Of a DNA stretch of 64,000 nt, positions 1 to 10,104 are shown in pieces. Both the position numbers and the translations under genes were made by a program. The notes under the pieces are model-generated. The model was given only the letters and a program-made list of their open reading frames with translations. It searched no databases and was not told the DNA's origin. The stretch comes from Sepioteuthis lessoniana (lineage: Eukaryota; Mollusca; Cephalopoda; Myopsida; Loliginidae), in NCBI GenBank assembly GCA_963585895.1, contig OY757912.1:82539154-82603153 (forward strand). The letters run 5' to 3'. Each line of letters starts with the position of its first letter. The first letter of the stretch is position 1.

Positions 1-116
1 CTTAACTTCACAGCATAGAAACTATAAAAACCTGGTATTTTTGGTTTAGAAAAAAATAATTTTATTAAAGATTTGGTGGCATCATACTTATTCATAGGCA
101 ATATATATATCATCTC

Positions 117-497
117 CAAGTCATATTGACAACATGGATTCCTTTAACTCTCTCTCACCATCTGTCCCTATTGTCCATCACTCTTGGCAATTCCTCTAGC
201 CAGCATCCAGTGTCCACACAGAGCTGATGAATATAAGTCTTTGCTGGTCAGCCAAAACTGGTGCATCCATGTTTGGAATCCCAGAAAACTTTACTTTTGA
301 GTTCGTCTTTACTTCTCCAGCAGTACCCAGCATATCTTATTCATCTTACTTGGATAGTTTGTGAGATGACAGGTAAGTGGCCATACAGCTGCTGTTTTGC
401 AGAGTGCTGCTTCCAGGATTTGTTCAAAACAACATGCAGCATCCTTGTGTAGTTCCCATCTAAGCTTTTTCTCCAAGCACTTCGTTAAAGCCTAGGT
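117..497 (-). mobile_element. RTE-type LINE tail (ORF2 C-terminal fragment)
   Basis: Read on the minus strand this encodes degraded pieces of the C-terminal tail of an RTE-like non-LTR retrotransposon ORF2: a KxxCCFQ..LPxxSQTIQ-like stretch, then GHCWRS-like and PGAMDDR..ERVR-like blocks. The same blocks recur at 25022-25341, 39090-39540, 40836-41160, 56345-56536 and 63193-63790, which is why I call it a family. Several stops and frameshifts are present and no 5' part of the element is seen, so it is a dead 5'-truncated copy. The clade is assigned from motif memory; a protein search would confirm it. Confidence 0.6.
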
Positions 498-517
498 GGT
501 GTAGATTATATATATAT

Positions 518-620
518 TAGAGCAATCCAAGGAAAGGAGTAGCACCCTCCCCTACACCTCAGTGTAGTAGCTATTGAAAAGGGAGCCTTCAGGTCACTCT
601 CAACTACTGTCACCAACTTC
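518..620 (+). mobile_element. SINE-D fragment
   Basis: The stretch with gagcaatccaaggaaagga, the quasi-palindrome cctacacctcagtgtag and the block gagccttcaggtcactctc matches the reverse complement of the 3' half of SINE-D at 36548-36815 and 45331-45559. The tRNA-like head is missing. The neighbouring (CA)n begins just downstream, where the complete copies have a gtaagtaa-type tail. Confidence 0.6.
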
Positions 621-622
621 AC

Positions 623-624
<2 letters not shown>

Positions 625-666
<42 letters not shown>
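625..666. repeat. (CA)21 microsatellite
   Basis: Uninterrupted CA dinucleotides. It makes a spurious His-Thr reading frame. Confidence 0.98.
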
Positions 667-667
<1 letters not shown>

Positions 668-727
668 GGAGGTGCAGAAAAGTTCTCAGCATAAACAAGA
701 AGGAAATTACATTTTTTTACATTTTGG

Positions 728-860
728 GAGGGTTAAAAAAAGTGAGAAACAATGAATTAAGTGTATTGAACTGTAGGATGATTATTTTGAATAGTATCTA
801 CACTTTATTACTATGTCATTCTCTTCTTGGTTTGGCTGAGAACTTTCTGCGCCCTTTGTG
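728..860. repeat. Interspersed repeat, copy 1 (pair with 2160-2290)
   Basis: Shares blocks with 2160-2290 in the same orientation: a gttaaa..gagaaa-type start, then gtgttgaact, gaatag and ttcttggt..ggctgagaact. The two are about 1.43 kb apart and clearly diverged. Family unknown. Confidence 0.6.
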
Positions 861-1019
861 AGTGTGTCTGTGAGTGTATTTCACATAGAAATCTCACTTT
901 TAATACCATGTTCAGTGTCTTGACACTGTTATCTCATTAGTTTATTCAAATCTTACATCACTGAATCAATGTTTTGTTAAATTGGCTGGAAAGTTGTGAA
1001 TACAACAAAGGATTACATT

Positions 1020-1435
1020 ACAAGTTGCATTTTCATTGAGCATTCCTACAATGTGATTGGTTGATAGATTTTAATGATATTTCATCTTGTCTAGGGTTAT
1101 TCTATGCTTAGAGGTTAGGGAATTGCATTCATTGTATGTTCATATTTAGAGTTTTTGTGTAGTTGTTTCTTGAAAAGGTTTTTTGCACAAGGTTTTATTG
1201 AATACAAATAATTTTTAAACAGATCTATTTGACTCATAGATAGGACTCTAACAAGTACTACCACTCTGGATCAGAGTGGACAGGGGAGTAATAGCAATGA
1301 ATGGGCACTCCACATTTTCCAGAATAGGAGCCTCACCATTAGATGTAGTTTAGTGTCATACTCAGGACACCTCTTTTGAGGATGTGTCTTACCCTTATAA
1401 TGGGGATATAGTCAGTGTATTTTAAGCTCTGCAGA
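1020..1435 (-). mobile_element. Old SLE copy
   Basis: Contains the SLE core: a catagataggactctaac-like block, the quasi-palindrome ccactctggatcagagtgg, a gtaatagcaatgaatgg block and the cagtttagtgtcatactcagg block. It ends with the divergent ctaagctctgc-type terminus instead of the LINE-like terminus of young copies. Sense is given relative to the LINE at 16935-22505. No coding capacity. Confidence 0.6.
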
Positions 1436-1714
1436 CAAGATGAACAATGTAATAGAAAAATGAACAAAGACTGGTGGTATTCTGGGTGAGTGATAATGAT
1501 GCTTTGGCTTAAAAACCACGTGTGACTCCAGGCTTTTTTAGTGGTACATTGATTCTTTTTTTGTTTTTTCATATATATACTGGAATGGATATACATATAT
1601 TTGTTTCTACATGTTTTTCTAGTATTAGTCAATAAAACAAATGCATCTGTGCATATATAGAATATGCATTTGTATCTACATACACACATGATCTGTCCAT
1701 AAAATCCATACTGG

Positions 1715-1845
1715 GGTATCTACTGCAAAACAATGGTTAACAAGTTAATCTTACAATACATTGTTACTGAGCTTGATCCTAACTGGGAACTCTAATATAG
1801 TGATTTTATGTCAAACTAATCTAAGCCAAGTAATTATTTACAGAT
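1715..1845 (+). mobile_element. Possible SINE-E copy
   Basis: Has an acaatggttaacaagttaat block followed by gttactgagcttgatcctaac and a ctaatctaagccaagtaa end. These match the order in the better-defined SINE-E at 11354-11484. Weakly supported because the copy is short and divergent. Confidence 0.4.
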
Positions 1846-2159
1846 GTATATACTTGTGTAATGAATGACTTCTAATTTTTAGCCACAAAATATATATTCA
1901 AATATATATTTATATTCTATTTATTTTTATATTCATATTTTTTACTTCAAAAACCTATCTCCTGTAATGAATGATCCCTTGTTTTTGAGGTGAAAATAGT
2001 TCTTAAAAAGTTGTTCATTACATCAGTATATACAATACATGTTTGTGTACATTTATATATTTCTACTAACAGAAGCACAAATACAAACCAGACTGCAAGA
2101 CATGCTGAAATGTTCTCAGCCCAACGAACCATTTTAAATTTTATTGAATTTTCTGTAAG

Positions 2160-2290
2160 AGTTAAAGAAACATGAGAAATAATGTGCCAAGAGTGTTGAA
2201 CTCGAGGATCAATATATAGAATAGCATGTATCTTTTATGGCTCTAGGTCATTCTTTTCTTGGTCAGGCTGAGAACTTTTCAGGACTTTTC
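2160..2290. repeat. Interspersed repeat, copy 2 (pair with 728-860)
   Basis: Second member of the pair; see 728-860. Confidence 0.6.
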
Positions 2291-2469
2291 ATATATCACA
2301 AAATGAAATAGAGTTGATATAAAATTAAAATTTGAGTTAGAAAATCAGTCTATATGACTTGCACAATTAATCCACTTTGTGCAAAAGTAGAATTTTTGGG
2401 TTGAGTCAGAATTTCCATTTTAGTAAAATATAATTTATTCATGAATAATTTAACAATGAATTAATTTTA

Positions 2470-3305
2470 ATTAATAGTATATTTGCAATTATTTTGAATC
2501 ACTTCTTACCATTTATAAGCTAGCTTGTTGGTTCCTCTCAAGTAAATTCAACTGGTTTTGAGTTCAAGAAGTTTTCTACCAATATCTTTGCCTAACCTTC
2601 TTCAGAAAATTTCTTCTCATTCAGAGCATTTTGCAGAAAATGAAAAAGACAGAAATCACTTGGAGCAAGGTCTGCTGAATATGGTGAATAGGATAGAACA
2701 GACCAGCCTAAATCCAATATTTTTCTGGCATGATTCTTGCTGAATGTAGCCTTGCATCATTATGGTGAAGCACAATTCTTCCTTTATTAATGAGTGTAGG
2801 GCATTTTCCAAGAAGATTTTCATGCACATGTTGTAGCTGTAGAGTGTTTATTTGCAGTTTCTAACTCCAAATAAATAATACTACAATGATCTCACCATAC
2901 ATACAGCGTAACTTTTCTTCCATGAATTTCTATCCTTGGGCTAGGATGTGGAGATTCATCCTTGTCAATTTACTGCCTCTTATGTTGAACATTTTTTTTT
3001 TGAGAAATGGGTCATTTCTTTGCCTTGAAAGAAGACATATCACTGTGGATATGTGATCTTCATTATTTTTCTAAATGTAAGAGGAACCAAAATGCTCAGC
3101 TTGCTCAATTTTCCTATATTTTCAAGTGGCAGCAGATTGAGGATTGGGATGTATTGAGTTATAGTGCTAATTCTCAAGTACTTTTGTGTGGATTGCATTC
3201 CACCAATTCTCTTAAAGCATCTTGATTGAGTTCTGATGAGTGTCCTTTTCTGAGTTAATTTCTCAATGGTATATCACCATAATGAAACTTTGAAAAATAA
3301 GTTTC
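2470..3305 (-). pseudogene. Mariner-like transposase remnant
   Basis: Minus-strand translation in several frames gives mariner transposase blocks in the right order. N-terminal to C-terminal these are an LWCM/RCMYGEII-like stretch, LLQLQHVHENLLGKCPTLIN, GRIVLHHNDARLHSARI (the second catalytic Asp region), a HP-x2-Y block that is mostly lost, and an NxLN..NF..K block. There are many stops and frameshifts, so it cannot encode an enzyme. I could not place its terminal inverted repeats with confidence. The family assignment rests on motif recognition. Confidence 0.6.
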
Positions 3306-3773
3306 GTACTTAATAATAAGCACTACAAATATGTTTTTGTTATTCGTAAACTCTCACAGCATTACATATTGAATATTCACTTTCAATTCCTCCATTTCAG
3401 AGGTGTGAGATCATTGATTAAATTATGAGGTACACTCTTTCACTACTGAAAAAAGAATGATAGATGAAGGCACTCTTTAATCAGGTAATTTCTGGTTGTG
3501 TTTAAAACATTGCAAGTTTGAAATGTATAGTTACAACATGCTTTTAAAAGCGGAAATCATTTATGATTCAACTGAATATTTTGCCAAATAACTAAATGTT
3601 TAGAAGACAGGTATGAATATTTACATGTCTTGATATAGGAGTTCCTATAGCAAAATATGTCAATCTGATTTTTCATACTGTCTTCTTTTTTTCTTATTCA
3701 AAGATAAGGGGTGTCCAAAAAAGTAAAAAAAATTAATAACCAAACATATTTATTATTATATGAATAAAATTGG

Positions 3774-4075
3774 AGGTATACTTAGGGTAATAGTTATCGT
3801 CATAGGAAATGGAATCAGCAACCCAGGTTCTAATTCTGTATGAGGCTTTTTGCATATCACTTCATGCTGATACACTTGGGAAAAGCATGAATCCATCTCT
3901 TCTCCCCATCTTGCAAGTATGGGTAAATAGTGGGGCAGACAGGTTTCCTCAGCTTTGGTTAGGCAATCAGTCTAAGAGAAAGAAAACTCTGAATTCAAAC
4001 CAGCTTTACTTGGCTTAAAAATTGACCTTGTGTCACATCCTGTCCAAGGCAGAAGGGTTGGGTAAATACATACTC
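3774..4075 (+). mobile_element. SINE-C, nearly full length
   Basis: tRNA-like SINE. The head has an A-box-like cttagggtaatagttatc and a B-box-like ggttctaattctg. The body runs through tgcatatcacttcatgctga, ttgggaaaagcatgaatcca, a gggtaaatagtggggcagac block, tctaagagaaagaaaactc and aaaattgaccttgtgtcaca, and ends at gttgggtaaata. Thirteen copies are recognisable in this window in both orientations. Internal pol III promoter function is inferred from the family, not shown. Confidence 0.85.
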
Positions 4076-4139
4076 TATAAATAAAATTTTGTGCATATTT
4101 TACCAGCACTACATTGCTTATTTTCTACATAGTTATCAT

Positions 4140-4610
4140 AGAGAATTATTGTTCAGTCAGTTGCAGTGGGATCCAACTGGCTGATACCTCAACTTCCCAA
4201 GGACAATTTCATGACCCACCGATTTCAGATGATCAAGTTCCACAGGTATATCATGAAACTCGTGCCACCTATTATCTTCAACTAACACTTCTGCATGTGC
4301 CATGTTTTCTTTTGTTGTTCATAACATTATACACACTGAAATTTTCATTCAAGATGATACAAATTTCGTGATAATGGCTATAGAACTTGATATTCAAAAG
4401 TCGGTGGTTCATAAAATCATCCATGAGAAGTCGTGAAATTGGAAAATGTCATTAATTGACTTGACACCACATTCTTCAAGGAGGGTATTTATGCACTGAG
4501 GAAACAAGTGTATCAATCTCAAATAGCATAGTAGTGCAGGTAGCATATGCAAAGTTTGTGAAATGTAGGTGATCATTTTTGTTGGCTGATTTTCAGTATA
4601 CTTTTAATTC
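4140..4610 (+). pseudogene. Possible DNA-transposase remnant
   Basis: Fragments such as AIELDIQKSVVHKIIHEK (helix-turn-helix-like) and, about 70 bases on, SRRVFMHxGNKCI followed by a short tail resemble the N- and C-terminal ends of Tc1/mariner-superfamily transposases with the middle missing. The frame is broken between them. The resemblance is short, and I rate this a candidate only. Confidence 0.35.
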
Positions 4611-4619
4611 TAATTTATC

Positions 4620-5140
4620 ATTAGTTTTAATTAGTAAATTATCTTCTGCATTGATGATGCAGAATACTTTTACCTTAAAAACATTAAGATGTCAGATATC
4701 ACTGATAGAATAAAAGTAGAATCAACTATAGTTTTCACCTATTGTAAATTGTGGTATACAAGTAATAGCATATAAGTCAACTCCAAGATTTCTAGCTCAA
4801 AATTTTGGGTTAGACCAATACCTGCTGTATGGGTCAACTTTCAAACATACAGTAGGCTACTGTGACGTTTCAGTTACCATTTACAGTCAGTGCATTGACT
4901 GCTGGAAACAGAGTGTGACAGAGAATTAATATAATACTTAATTTGTATTATGATTTTATCATTTTATATTAATCTCTGTGTTGATTTGTTAAATATGGTC
5001 ACCAAACATGAGTTTAATTTGTGTGTTTGTGGCAGTCTACTGGAGTTACAGTAAGTGGTGTATATCAATTGGGAGGAGTACTGTTCCACTGGTTGATCAC
5101 TCTGGGGTAAATCTTTGGATTTTAGCTCTGCTGCATAATT
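4620..5140. other. AT-rich stretch, nothing recognised
   Basis: No motif, open frame with family resemblance, or repeat family found on either strand. Confidence 0.5.
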
Positions 5141-5148
5141 TGACCCTG

Positions 5149-5660
5149 GTTTGGTTTGATTGTGTTTTTTGGCATATCAACTCTTGTAGGTTATTAAATG
5201 CCAAATCCTGTTCATATATATGTGTGATTTTTAAGTGAATAGTTTGTGAGTAACTTTATTCTTAAGTGAGCCAGAATTCATTTGTTTGCACACTATTAAA
5301 TGGTTTTACATATTGCTAAAACTAATAATTCTATTTGATATAAATCATTTGTTTGCATACAGTTAAATGGTTTCAAGTATTGCAATCTAACAATAATAAT
5401 TCTATTTGCACACAGTTAAATGGTTTTGAGGTTAGGTTATTTGGTCTAATGCAGTTAAATGGTTTTCAAGTATTGCTTTTTAACATTAATAATTCAATTT
5501 AATATTGATAATAATCCCTAATAAAAGATTGAAGAGTTTTACTTGACACATAGATGAGACCCTAACTATTTCTCCTATGTCAACTCTGACCCAGAGTTGA
5601 CATAGGAGAAAGAGTAATGAAAAGGTACTCAACTTTCTTCCTAGTTTTGGAGAGATTATT
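5149..5660 (-). mobile_element. SLE copy with a perfect hairpin
   Basis: The LINE-type 3' end reads here on the plus strand as ggcatatcaactcttgtagg then ttattaaatgccaaatcctg. The middle is an array of atttgtttgcacac / ttaaatggttt / caagtattgc / ctaataattctattt units. The core at 5560-5660 is altered by a perfect palindrome (5569-5611). The LINE-like 5' end is missing. Confidence 0.75.
5569..5611. repeat. Perfect 20-bp inverted repeat, 3-base loop
   Basis: Arms 5569-5588 and 5592-5611 are exact reverse complements, separated by acc. Other SLE copies have only a short quasi-palindrome, ccactctgggccagagtgg, at this point. Confidence 0.95.
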
Positions 5661-6428
5661 TCAGGTTTAAAAACTCAATTTGTATGCAGCAATTTAAGTA
5701 TGAAACAGATACTTGTTATTTTACTAATTAGAACAAATGATAAAGTAGAATTAAAAGTATAACAATAATCAACAAACTGTACAAACACATACACATCTTT
5801 TTGCTCTTGTAGAAAATATAAAAGAGACAATTTGTTTAATGTCTACAAAGTCTGTCTTATAATAGTTGTCACATTTGAATATATATTTCATGCATATAAT
5901 GTAACACCCATGAAGAAACAAAGGTAGGAATGTTATTTTTTCACAAATGAATTTGCTTCATATTTATTTAAAGCTCTCTTTCATTCTAACTTGATTATTT
6001 TTTTAAACATCAGGATTTAATTATCATTTATTGGATGAGGTTATTCAATACATTAGAGCAATTGTCATTCCATACCCATTAGATCACATTATTCTGTGTC
6101 TCAGATACAATGCAATGTAATGTGTCATTGAGTACAGAGCCTGGTAATGGGGTCTGACCCTGAGGTCAAACACCTGTGAAGATGGTGATTGATTGCTGAG
6201 AGGTCAAAGGTTTTTAGCCAGCATGTGAACTGAATGAAATAGGAAGACTAACAATTTGGAATCATGGATGTGTACTGATTGATTGGCTGAAAGAAGTCGA
6301 CCAGAAAGAGGGAATGAAGCTAGTTTTAGATTTTAGTGAGTTGCAGTTGAACCACAGAAACAGACATATATACTGGGAGTTTTTAAGGTTTAGATACCCC
6401 TTTGAGAAGTTTCAACAAAATTAAAGAT
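5661..6428. other. AT-rich stretch, nothing recognised
   Basis: Includes a slightly GC-richer patch near 6130-6330, but I see no repeat family or coding motif. Confidence 0.5.
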
Positions 6429-6672
6429 GGTTTGGTTTGATTTCTTCATGTAATGGCATATCAACCTTTGTGGATTATTTAATGCTAAAGCTATCCTTAT
6501 AGAAAAACAATTCTGGTATAATTTAAGCCATAGTTGGGAGGAAGGGGGTTCATAACTTTCTTAAGGGTAATAGTCCAGAAGTGAACATAATAGCACAATT
6601 ATAGTTTGAACTCACTTACTATGATCTCAAAGTCTAGCACTTTAGCCATGATTGCACAGGGACTTATCCCCC
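6429..6672 (-). mobile_element. SINE-B
   Basis: Sense is minus. The head (higher coordinates) carries tRNA-like promoter boxes, the best example being ggtatagtggttaatgtg and gtttgaactcc in the copy at 43965. The body has a ttcacttttggactaatac block and a gggaaaggtatgaa block. The 3' tail is ggcattaaataac..aaggttgatatgccat followed by AAACC-type repeats, and the LINE at 16935-22505 has the same end. This copy is diverged and spans the whole unit. Retrotransposition by the LINE enzyme is inferred from the shared tail. Confidence 0.8.
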
Positions 6673-6721
6673 AAATGAAGATGGAGAGACGTTTCCTCTT
6701 CCCATTAAATAATGATTAGTT

Positions 6722-7245
6722 TGTTGGTTTGTTAGGGTTTTATGGCATATCAACCTTTGTAGGTTATTTAATACCAAATCCATTTTTTATACAAATAAAC
6801 AGTTCTATTTCAAATAGTTCAGTTTAGCATAAGTACACAGTTTAATTGTCAAAAACATTTCTATTTCAAGTTATTCAGTTTATTCAAACAGTTCTTTTTC
6901 AAACAATTCAGTTTAGTATAAGTATAGTTTTTGTTTACATAAAGTTAAATGTCAAAACAATTCTATTTAAAACAATTTGTTTTAGCATAAGGATGCAGTT
7001 TAAATGTCAAAACAGTCCTATTTCAAGCAATTCAGTTTAGCATAAGTAAAGGTTTAGTTCTATTTGTCCAATAGATAGGAACCTATCAGGTGCTATCACT
7101 CTGAGCCAGAGTGGACCTGCGAGTGATGGCAATGAAGGGGTACTCCACATTCCCCAAAGCTCTAGCATTACTGGAATCTCACCATTAGATTGTTTAGTGT
7201 CATATCCAGGCAGTCAGTGTATTCTACAGCCCCAACCGACTGGGC
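6722..7245 (-). mobile_element. SLE copy
   Basis: Complete at both ends: tatggcatatcaacctttg at the LINE-3'-like end and ctacagccccaaccgactgg at the LINE-5'-like end. The middle (about 6790-7050) is an array of cagtttagcataagta / cagttaaatgtcaaaac / ttctatttcaa units. Compared with other copies it lacks about 45 bases just inside the 5'-like end (ccaggcagtcagtg junction). Confidence 0.85.
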
Positions 7246-7524
7246 AACATGTAATGATTAGAAACCCACAGAAAAGGCCAGCCTAATTAAAACAACAGCT
7301 TAATAAACATAGGTATTTTAAACATCAAACATGTTTGTCCTCATTTTTCATCACAAGCAAGAACAATTTTCAATATTAAAACAAAGAGTTAAGGTGACCA
7401 GATGACAATGTCCATTCATATTGTGATGAAGAATTAACAAAATTAGTTAATAATAGCTCTAAATATTGGAGTATTTTTTATCAGAGGATTGAAACTATCA
7501 GATTTATATATACCTATATATAGA

Positions 7525-7785
7525 GGAGCACTTAGTGTAACAGTTATTGTTGTAGGAAATGAAATTAGAGACCAAAGTTCAAACCCCAGACAAGGCTGTT
7601 TGCATTTCATTTCACACCAATACATTTGGGAAGGACATGAATCGATCTATTCTCCACATCGCCAGTTATGAGTAAATAAAAGGGCAAATGTAATTCTATA
7701 GCCTTAGTTAGACAAGCAATTGAGAGGGAAAACTCCATTCAAACTAGCTTTATTTTGCTTAAAAATTGACCTGGTCTTACATAAT
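7525..7785 (+). mobile_element. SINE-C, 3' truncated
   Basis: Head gcacttagtgtaacagttat and aaagttcaaaccccag are clear. The usual cctgcccatggcagaggggt end is replaced by an AT-rich run, after which an SLE begins at 7800. Confidence 0.8.
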
Positions 7786-7799
7786 TTCTATTATAAAGG

Positions 7800-8471
7800 G
7801 GTTGGTTGGTTGGTTGGTTGGGTTTTATGCCATATCAATCTTTGAGGGTTATTTAACGCCAAATCCATTTTTATGAAAATAGTTCTATTTCAAACAATTC
7901 AGTTTAGCATAAGTACGCAGTTTAAATGCAAGTACAGTTAAATTGTGAAAAACACTTCTATTTTAAGCTATTCAGTTTAGTCAAGTAGTTCTAATTCAGC
8001 TAATTCAGTTTAGTATAAGTACAGATTTTGTTTACTCAGTTAAATGTCAAAACAGTTCTATAGTAAACAATTCAGTTTAGTGTAAGTACAGTTTCAATGT
8101 CAAAAAACAGTTCCATTTCAAATAATTCAGTTTAGCATAAGTTCGCAGTTTAAATGTAAGTACCGTTCAATTGTCAAAAACATTTCCACTTCAAGCTATT
8201 TAGTTTAGTCAAACAATTCAGTTTAGCATGAGTATGCCATTATTTCTATTTAACCTATAGATAGGGACCTATCAGGTGCTACCACGCTGGGCCAGAGTGG
8301 ACCTGCAAATGATGGCAATGACGGGGTGCTCTGCATTCCCCAAAGCCCCAGTATCACTGGAACCTCACCATCAGATCGTTTAGTGTCATATCTAGGATAC
8401 TCATTGGGGCGGAGGTCTTACCTCTCTGCAGAGGGGCAGTCAGTGTATTCTACAGCCCCAAACGACTGGGC
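7800..8471 (-). mobile_element. SLE copy, full length
   Basis: Starts with (GGTT)5 and gccatatcaatctttgaggg, and ends tacagccccaaacgactggg c. The middle is a longer array of the cagtttagcataagta-type units than in the copy at 6722. The Tc1-like element lies 40 bases downstream in a TA tract. Confidence 0.88.
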
Positions 8472-8486
8472 AATAAAGGGGTTGGG

Positions 8487-8512
8487 TATATATATATATA
8501 TATATATATATA
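8487..8512. repeat. (TA)13 tract, Tc1 target
   Basis: The TA run abuts the left end of the Tc1-like element; TA at 8511-8512 and 10103-10104 are the target duplications. Confidence 0.9.
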
Positions 8513-8736
8513 CAGTAGTGTCCAAAACTAAGGGACAAAATTTTAAAACCTAATATTTGTTAGAAATAACAACTGTGAAAAGCTGAAATTTTGACAACTG
8601 GTAGTCGTTATCATCCATAATAACATACTAAAATTTGAATCATTTGCAAAGGATAGAAAAAGAATTATAACAATTATTTATTTATTTTCAAAATAGGATC
8701 GTCCAAAAGTAAGGGATAAAATTGAGAAAAACAATG
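8513..8736. repeat. Left terminal inverted repeat (IR/DR)
   Basis: Pairs with 9879-10102. Outer site gtccaaaactaagggacaaa, inner site gtccaaaagtaagggataaa, about 181 bases apart. In this family such sites bind transposase (established knowledge). Confidence 0.9.
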
Positions 8737-8820
8737 AAAACAGTATGCTATATTCAAATTTTTTGATTTCCTCTAAAGAATAAGTCTTAGTCATTTGTAA
8801 ACGTTGCATCAGCCGGCACC

Positions 8821-9843
8821 ATGGCAAAATGCCAAAAACTTGATTACTCTGTGAGACAAGCTATTGTGAAGCTACACAAGGAAAAGCACACCATTAGAGA
8901 GATTTCAGAGAAAGTGAAACGTTCCAAGAGTGTTGTAGGCAGGGTTGTTAAATCCTACAATGATACTGTCAAAATAGTTAGTGCTTTTAAAACTGCCAGA
9001 CCCTGCAAAACTTCGGCAAGAAAAGATTGAATCATGCAGCGTATGTCATTAAAGGACCATTTAAGTCTTGCACAGAAATTAAAAGGGTTATGAATAGTAC
9101 CTCATGTGTTAATGTGTCAAGACAGACTGTTTCTAGACAACTGCAAGAAATAGGGCTGTTTAATCGAACCCCAAGGAAGAAACCACTCGTTAGTTCGAAG
9201 AATAAGAAGAAGAGATTAGAGTTTGCAAACAGGTATGTAATTTGGACATATGAAAATTGGGCAAAAGTATTTTTCAGTGATGAAAGCAAGTTTAATTTAT
9301 TTGGAAATGATGGAAAAAAACAATGTAAAGAGACGTATTGGTGAAAGATTAAGTGCAAAGTGTACTAAGAAAACTGTCAAGTTTGGGGGCGGAAGCGTCA
9401 TGGTATTTGGAATGTTTTCTAGCCAAGATACAACGCCTCTTGTCCAGTTACAAACTCGTGTAAACACGCACATCTATAAAAACATTGTTCAAGATCATGT
9501 TGTGCCAATCATACAGAATTCAGGTTTCGATAGGGCTACCTTTATGCAAGATAATGCCCCATGTCACAAGGCAAAGGTGGTAATGAGTTACCTTAGCGAG
9601 CAAGATTTTGAAATTATGGATTGGCCACTGCAAAGTCCTGACTTAAATCCAATAGAAAATCTTTGGAAGACCTTAGGAGTGAAAGTTATGGAAAGAAATC
9701 CCACTAACACGGAGAATATGTGGATGAAGCTTCAAGAAGAATGGTCTAAAATTAGTATCAAGGATTGTCAAGAACTGATTCGTTCTTGTAGTCGAAGATG
9801 TGCATCTGTCATTGAGAGCAAGGGCTCATTTACTAAATATTGA
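8821..9843 (+). pseudogene. Tc1-family transposase with two frameshifts
   Basis: Cut-and-paste transposase of the IS630-Tc1-mariner superfamily. Start ATG 8821 follows the left terminal repeat. The N-terminal part (about 70 aa) has a helix-turn-helix pattern with LHKEKHTIREISEKVKRSKS. The catalytic core follows: first Asp in VFFSDESKFNLF, second Asp in FMQDNAPCH, and Glu in SPDLNPIENLW, with 34 residues between the last two (DD34E, the Tc1 signature). A glycine-rich FGGGSVMVFG box is present. Reading goes from frame 1 to frame 3 near 9015-9030 and returns to frame 1 near 9310-9330, inside a run of A. Otherwise the frame is open to TGA after TKY at 9841-9843. All three catalytic residues survive, so inactivation is recent. 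Confidence 0.92.
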
Positions 9844-9878
9844 TTGTACATGTATTTTTATTGTTTTTTGGCTGTTTA

Positions 9879-10102
9879 CATTGTTTTTCTCAATTTTGTC
9901 CCTTACATTTGGACGTTCCAAATTTGAAAATAAATAAATAATTGTTATAATTCTTTTTCTATCCTTTGCAAATGATTCAAATTTTAGTATGTTATTATGG
10001 ATGATAACAACTACCAGTTGTCCAAATTTCAGCTTTTCACAGTTGTTATTTCTAACAAATATTAGGTTTTAAAATTTTGTCCCTTAGTTTTGGATGCTAC
10101 TG
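9879..10102. repeat. Right terminal inverted repeat (IR/DR)
   Basis: Inverted copy of 8513-8736, equal in length. The transposase stop lies 36 bases upstream. Confidence 0.9.
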
Positions 10103-10104
10103 TA

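Larger units (their letters stand above)
8513..10102 (+). mobile_element. Tc1-like DNA transposon, complete, 1590 bp
   Basis: The element begins CAGTAGTGTCCAAAACTAAG and ends with the inverted match ...CTTAGTTTTGGATGCTACTG, flanked by TA on both sides. Terminal inverted repeats are 224 bp each (8513-8736 and 9879-10102) with few mismatches. Each arm carries an outer and an inner direct repeat (8520-8550 and 8701-8733 on the left; 9882-9914 and 10065-10096 on the right), so the ends have the four-site IR/DR layout known from Sleeping Beauty and relatives. Inside is one transposase frame with two frameshifts, so the copy is non-autonomous. Arms this alike suggest a fairly young insertion. Confidence 0.93.

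Noticed and set aside
1339-1689. 116-codon minus-strand frame
   Set aside because: Partly antisense to an old SLE and partly low-complexity; no domain.
2740-2775. Asn-Asp instead of Asp-Asn at the second catalytic Asp of the mariner remnant
   Set aside because: The gene is so degraded that a single swapped pair has no meaning.
9032-9358. Minus-strand 108-codon open frame
   Set aside because: Shadow of the Tc1 transposase on the opposite strand.
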